7,960 nt of DNA from Pseudomonadota bacterium (lineage in GTDB: Bacteria; Pseudomonadota; Alphaproteobacteria; Acetobacterales; Acetobacteraceae). The DNA is taken from positions 1 through 7,960 of the forward strand of contig JAJYFW010000067.1 of NCBI GenBank assembly GCA_021785335.1. Reading direction: 5' to 3'. Below the pieces are notes generated by a model. The model made no database searches, was not told the DNA's origin, and saw only the letters and a program-made list of their open reading frames with translations. The position numbers were made by a program, and so were the translations under genes. Positions 5,971-7,960 of this stretch are shown here, in pieces. The number at the start of each line of letters is the position of its first letter. Position 1 is the first letter of the stretch.

Positions 5971-6900
5971 CTATCGCCCGGTCCACGCACTGGCGTCGAT
6001 GCGCCGGTGCCCGACCTCGATGAACGCCGCTCCGGGGCCGGCGCCCTCGCGCTCCTCGGCGAGGCGCATGGCATTGAGCGGGAGCAGGATCGCCACGGCG
6101 GTCATCAGGCCGCTGGGGATCCACAGAACCAGGCCGCCCAGGATCTGATCGCTCGCGGGGCTCACCCAGTCGAGCCGGCCGCAGAAATCGTAGAACCCGT
6201 AAAGCGCGCGCGTCGTGAACGCGATGTAGGCGCCCACCGGCATCACCGGCAGCATCACGACAAAGATCAGCACCATCCGCGTGAGATAGGAGATGCCTGC
6301 CAGGGGCCGCGGCCGCGGATCGAGCACCAGGCACCAGAACAGCACGCCGTCCGCCGCCACGAGGATGTTCATGGCATCGAACACCCGCCAGTCGAGCATC
6401 ATCCGGAAGACGACCGCCGGCACCACCTGCCCCGCGAGCAGCAGGACGAACAGCACGGCCGCCACGACGGGCTGCTGGACCGCGCGCAGCACCGCCTGCA
6501 CCGGCGCCGCCCGCAAGGCGCGAAGCACGGGCGCCGGCATGCCCTCCCTGAGGGGGGCGAGCGGCCAGGACAGCGCCACCAGAAACGGGCCGATATCGTG
6601 CAGCACGAATTGCTGCACCTGCGTCGCCACGAAGAGATGCTGGGCAAGATAGGTGAGCCTGGTCTGCACGACCGCGTAGATCGCGGCCATGCCGAGCCCG
6701 TAGCAGACCTGTCGCCAAAGCGCCGGACGGGTTTCCGGCGCCATGCGCCGGACACCCCGGACATACCAGACGGCGGGCAGGACGCAGCCCAGATACTCGA
6801 CCCAGGAAAACTCCCACGGCCCCCAGGCCGGCATGGCCGCCGGATGAACCGCGGAGAACCACGACAACGCCGCGCCGAGAACGACAACCAGACCGATCAC
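5971..6900 (-). CDS. Cytochrome c oxidase assembly protein, CtaG family (Caa3_CtaG, PF09678)
   Basis: This is a 309-residue membrane protein with about seven hydrophobic segments (about 2-18, 34-48, 66-80, 97-113, 141-165, 205-230, 253-276). The Caa3_CtaG signatures are visible. The LTYLAQHLFVATQVQQFVLHDIGPFL region (82-107) corresponds to the family's histidine-rich 'HM-QH---' stretch and keeps His88 and His101. ASDQILGGLVLWIPSGLM (249-266) matches the typical DQQ-GG--MW-PGG segment. Such proteins help assemble haem-copper oxidases, probably by delivering copper to the CuB site. The start is GTG 6900 with GAGGGG 6 nt upstream. It lies 61 nt after the TauE/SafE gene, so the two are likely cotranscribed. 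It differs from the Cox11-type protein also called CtaG. Confidence 0.85.
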   Translation of the reverse strand: MIGLVVVLGAALSWFSAVHPAAMPAWGPWEFSWVEYLGCVLPAVWYVRGVRRMAPETRPALWRQVCYGLGMAAIYAVVQTRLTYLAQHLFVATQVQQFVLHDIGPFLVALSWPLAPLREGMPAPVLRALRAAPVQAVLRAVQQPVVAAVLFVLLLAGQVVPAVVFRMMLDWRVFDAMNILVAADGVLFWCLVLDPRPRPLAGISYLTRMVLIFVVMLPVMPVGAYIAFTTRALYGFYDFCGRLDWVSPASDQILGGLVLWIPSGLMTAVAILLPLNAMRLAEEREGAGPGAAFIEVGHRRIDASAWTGR

Positions 6901-6961
6901 GCCAGACCCCTCGCCATCGGCACCGCCGAAGGAACGGCCCGTCCTAACTCAAAGCCCGGCT

Positions 6962-7720
6962 TCAGGCCACCAGCAGCACCGCGAGGGTGGCGAGGATCGT
7001 GGTGTTGGCGAGCATCGCGTAGGGCACCGCGGCGGTGAGCGCGCGCGACCAGGCCGCACCCGCCACGCCGGCATAGCCCGTCGCGATCAACGCCGGCGCG
7101 TTGCCGGCGGCAAAGGCCAGCATCGCGCCGGCGCCGAGCCAGGCGCTGCCGGCGCCGGCGACGGCCGCGAGCGCCATCGCCAGCATGCCGCAGGGCAGCA
7201 GGCCGAGCAGCAGCCCGAGGCCGAAACTGCCCGCGCTGCTGCCGGGATCGAAGCGCCTGCCGCCGCGCGCGAGCAGCGCACCCCAGGCGCGTTGCCAGCG
7301 CGCCTCGCGGGCCGGCGCCCCGCCCGGGCCCGCCGCGTGGAAACGGCGCAGCGCCGCGGCCAGGAAACCCAGCGCGGCCAGGATCAGCAGCGGCGCGCGC
7401 AGCGGTCCCGCCCAGGGCAGGCCCCCCAGGCCGCCCACCACGGCACCCAGTGCCGCGTAGGTCAGCGCACGGCCCATATGATAAGGCAGCAGCAGCGCGG
7501 CCCGCAGCCGGCGGTGCTGCGCCAGGCAGCTGACCGGGAGGGAGGCGACGCGCGCGCCGGCCTGGGCGAGCACGAAGGGGCCGCACATCGGCACGCAATG
7601 GGGCACGCTGCCAGCCAGCCCCGCGATGGCCAACGCCACGACAAGGCTCGTACCCGGCGCCGCCGCGATCGGCCGGCACATCGGCAGCAGCGCGAGGCCC
7701 GCCGGAAGCAATGACACCAT
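6962..7720 (-). CDS. TauE/SafE (DsbD_2 / UreH-like) membrane protein
   Basis: This 252-residue polytopic membrane protein belongs to the family annotated as sulfite exporter TauE/SafE or DsbD_2. Signatures are GSVPHCVPMCGPFVL (37-51) with a C-X3-C motif (Cys42, Cys46), the YHMGR box (80-84), the GLLPCGMLAMAL helix (173-184) and AGNAPALIATG (205-215). Homologues often lie next to cbb3 oxidase maturation genes in proteobacteria. The paired cysteines suggest metal or thiol handling rather than sulfite export, but that is inference. ATG 7720 follows GGGCGGGG; a TTG at 7723 is also in frame. It is the first gene of the minus-strand block, with ctaG 61 nt downstream and one perfect and one near-perfect FNR-type box in the upstream region. 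Confidence 0.82.
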   Translation of the reverse strand: MVSLLPAGLALLPMCRPIAAAPGTSLVVALAIAGLAGSVPHCVPMCGPFVLAQAGARVASLPVSCLAQHRRLRAALLLPYHMGRALTYAALGAVVGGLGGLPWAGPLRAPLLILAALGFLAAALRRFHAAGPGGAPAREARWQRAWGALLARGGRRFDPGSSAGSFGLGLLLGLLPCGMLAMALAAVAGAGSAWLGAGAMLAFAAGNAPALIATGYAGVAGAAWSRALTAAVPYAMLANTTILATLAVLLVA

Positions 7721-7750
7721 CAACCCCGCCCGTACGACCCAGCCAGCGCC

Positions 7751-7776
7751 GATCTTCGCGCCCGATCTTCGCGCCC
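7751..7776. repeat. Exact 13-bp tandem duplication upstream of the TauE/SafE gene
   Basis: GATCTTCGCGCCC occurs twice back to back (7751-7763 and 7764-7776), 31 to 56 nt upstream of the ATG at 7720, in what should be the promoter or leader of the minus-strand block. Such a perfect short duplication can be a slippage product or a pair of regulator half-sites. No known factor is recognised. Confidence 0.7.
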
Positions 7777-7810
7777 CTGGGGCTTCTCCCGCGCGCGGCG
7801 CGTGGCTCCC

Positions 7811-7824
7811 ATGATCTAGATCAA
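7811..7824. promoter_or_regulatory. Near-perfect FNR/FixK-type box (left of pair)
   Basis: ATGATCTAGATCAA matches TTGAT-N4-ATCAA at nine of ten defined positions; only the first T is an A. It lies 91 nt upstream of the TauE/SafE ATG, so it is the box best placed to act on the minus-strand TauE-CtaG block. A class II start for that block would fall near 7776, within the duplicated 13-mer region. No good -10 is visible there. Confidence 0.55.
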
Positions 7825-7887
7825 AGGCCCGCTTCCGACGAACCGCGCCGATTTCCCCCGTTTGCCGCGCCAGGAGCCGGGGGGGCT

Positions 7888-7901
7888 TTGATCTAGATCA
7901 A
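7888..7901. promoter_or_regulatory. Perfect FNR/FixK-type box (right of pair)
   Basis: TTGATCTAGATCAA is a fully palindromic, perfect match to the FNR/FixK consensus, centred 77 nt from the left box and sharing its CTAG centre. It is well placed as a class II site for a plus-strand gene beyond the window: a start at -41.5 would be near 7936, with CAAAAT (7923-7928, 4/6 to TATAAT) as -10. Confidence 0.7.
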
Positions 7902-7922
7902 GGACCCATCGCGCTCCGCCCG

Positions 7923-7960
7923 CAAAATCTACCGATCGGCAATGGAGTTGTAATCAGCAT
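7923..7960 (+). promoter_or_regulatory. Putative -10, ribosome binding site and start of a gene beyond the window
   Basis: CAAAAT (7923-7928) could be a -10 element for the FNR-type box at 7888-7901. GGAG (7944-7947) could be a Shine-Dalgarno sequence. The window ends in AT after GC, so an ATG at 7959-7961 with 11 nt spacing is possible if the next base is G. The gene itself cannot be seen; the neighbours would suit a terminal oxidase operon, but this is a guess. Confidence 0.35.

Noticed and set aside
6007..7038. Plus-strand open frame (343 codons) opposite the CtaG gene
   Set aside because: His/Arg/Gln-rich translation typical of the complement of a membrane protein gene.
1..7960. CRISPR arrays, tRNA or rRNA genes, insertion sequences
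   Set aside because: No regularly spaced repeats, no cloverleaf or rRNA-like stretch and no transposase motif were seen; nearly all DNA is explained by the protein genes listed.

Overview
The window is GC-rich DNA (roughly 70% G+C by eye) with tightly packed genes. Its gene families (ECF sigma factor with a DUF1109-type anti-sigma, DUF2282/DUF692/DUF2063/DoxX genes, a CtaG-family oxidase assembly protein, FNR/FixK-type boxes) point to a proteobacterium. An alphaproteobacterium would fit, but beta- or gammaproteobacteria cannot be excluded from sequence alone.

Left part, plus strand (about 300-3934): a complete six-gene bufferin (buf) locus. It encodes an ECF sigma factor (SigF type), its membrane anti-sigma (NrsF/DUF1109 type), a secreted four-cysteine DUF2282 peptide (BufA1, bufferin), a DUF692 multinuclear non-heme iron enzyme (BufB), a DUF2063 partner protein (BufC) and a DoxX-family membrane protein. 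The gaps are 5, 46 and 4 nt, followed by overlaps of 11 and 4 nt, so this reads as one operon. A candidate ECF promoter (GTAACG-N16-CGTAAC) lies across the nrsF stop codon and would give the buf genes their own sigma-dependent start. From what is known of bufferins, the system makes a ribosomal peptide whose cysteines are modified by BufB with BufC; the product is exported to the periplasm and binds excess copper.

Right part, minus strand (7720 down to 3949): four genes in one direction. These are a TauE/SafE (DsbD_2-like) membrane protein and a CtaG-family cytochrome c oxidase assembly protein, both plausibly linked to terminal oxidase or copper handling, then a LigC-like Gfo/Idh/MocA oxidoreductase and a PAPS-dependent sulfotransferase. 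The last two look metabolic and are not obviously linked to copper. The buf operon and this block converge at about 3935-3950, where a GC-rich hairpin sits.

Edges: bases 84-1 hold the N-terminus of a minus-strand gene resembling 2OG-Fe(II) oxygenases. A perfect FNR/FixK box (139-152) lies between it and sigF. At the right edge, one near-perfect and one perfect FNR/FixK box (7811-7824, 7888-7901) lie between the TauE/CtaG block and a plus-strand gene that probably starts at the last two bases. Copper defence, oxidase assembly and oxygen-responsive boxes may therefore be connected here; that connection is inference.
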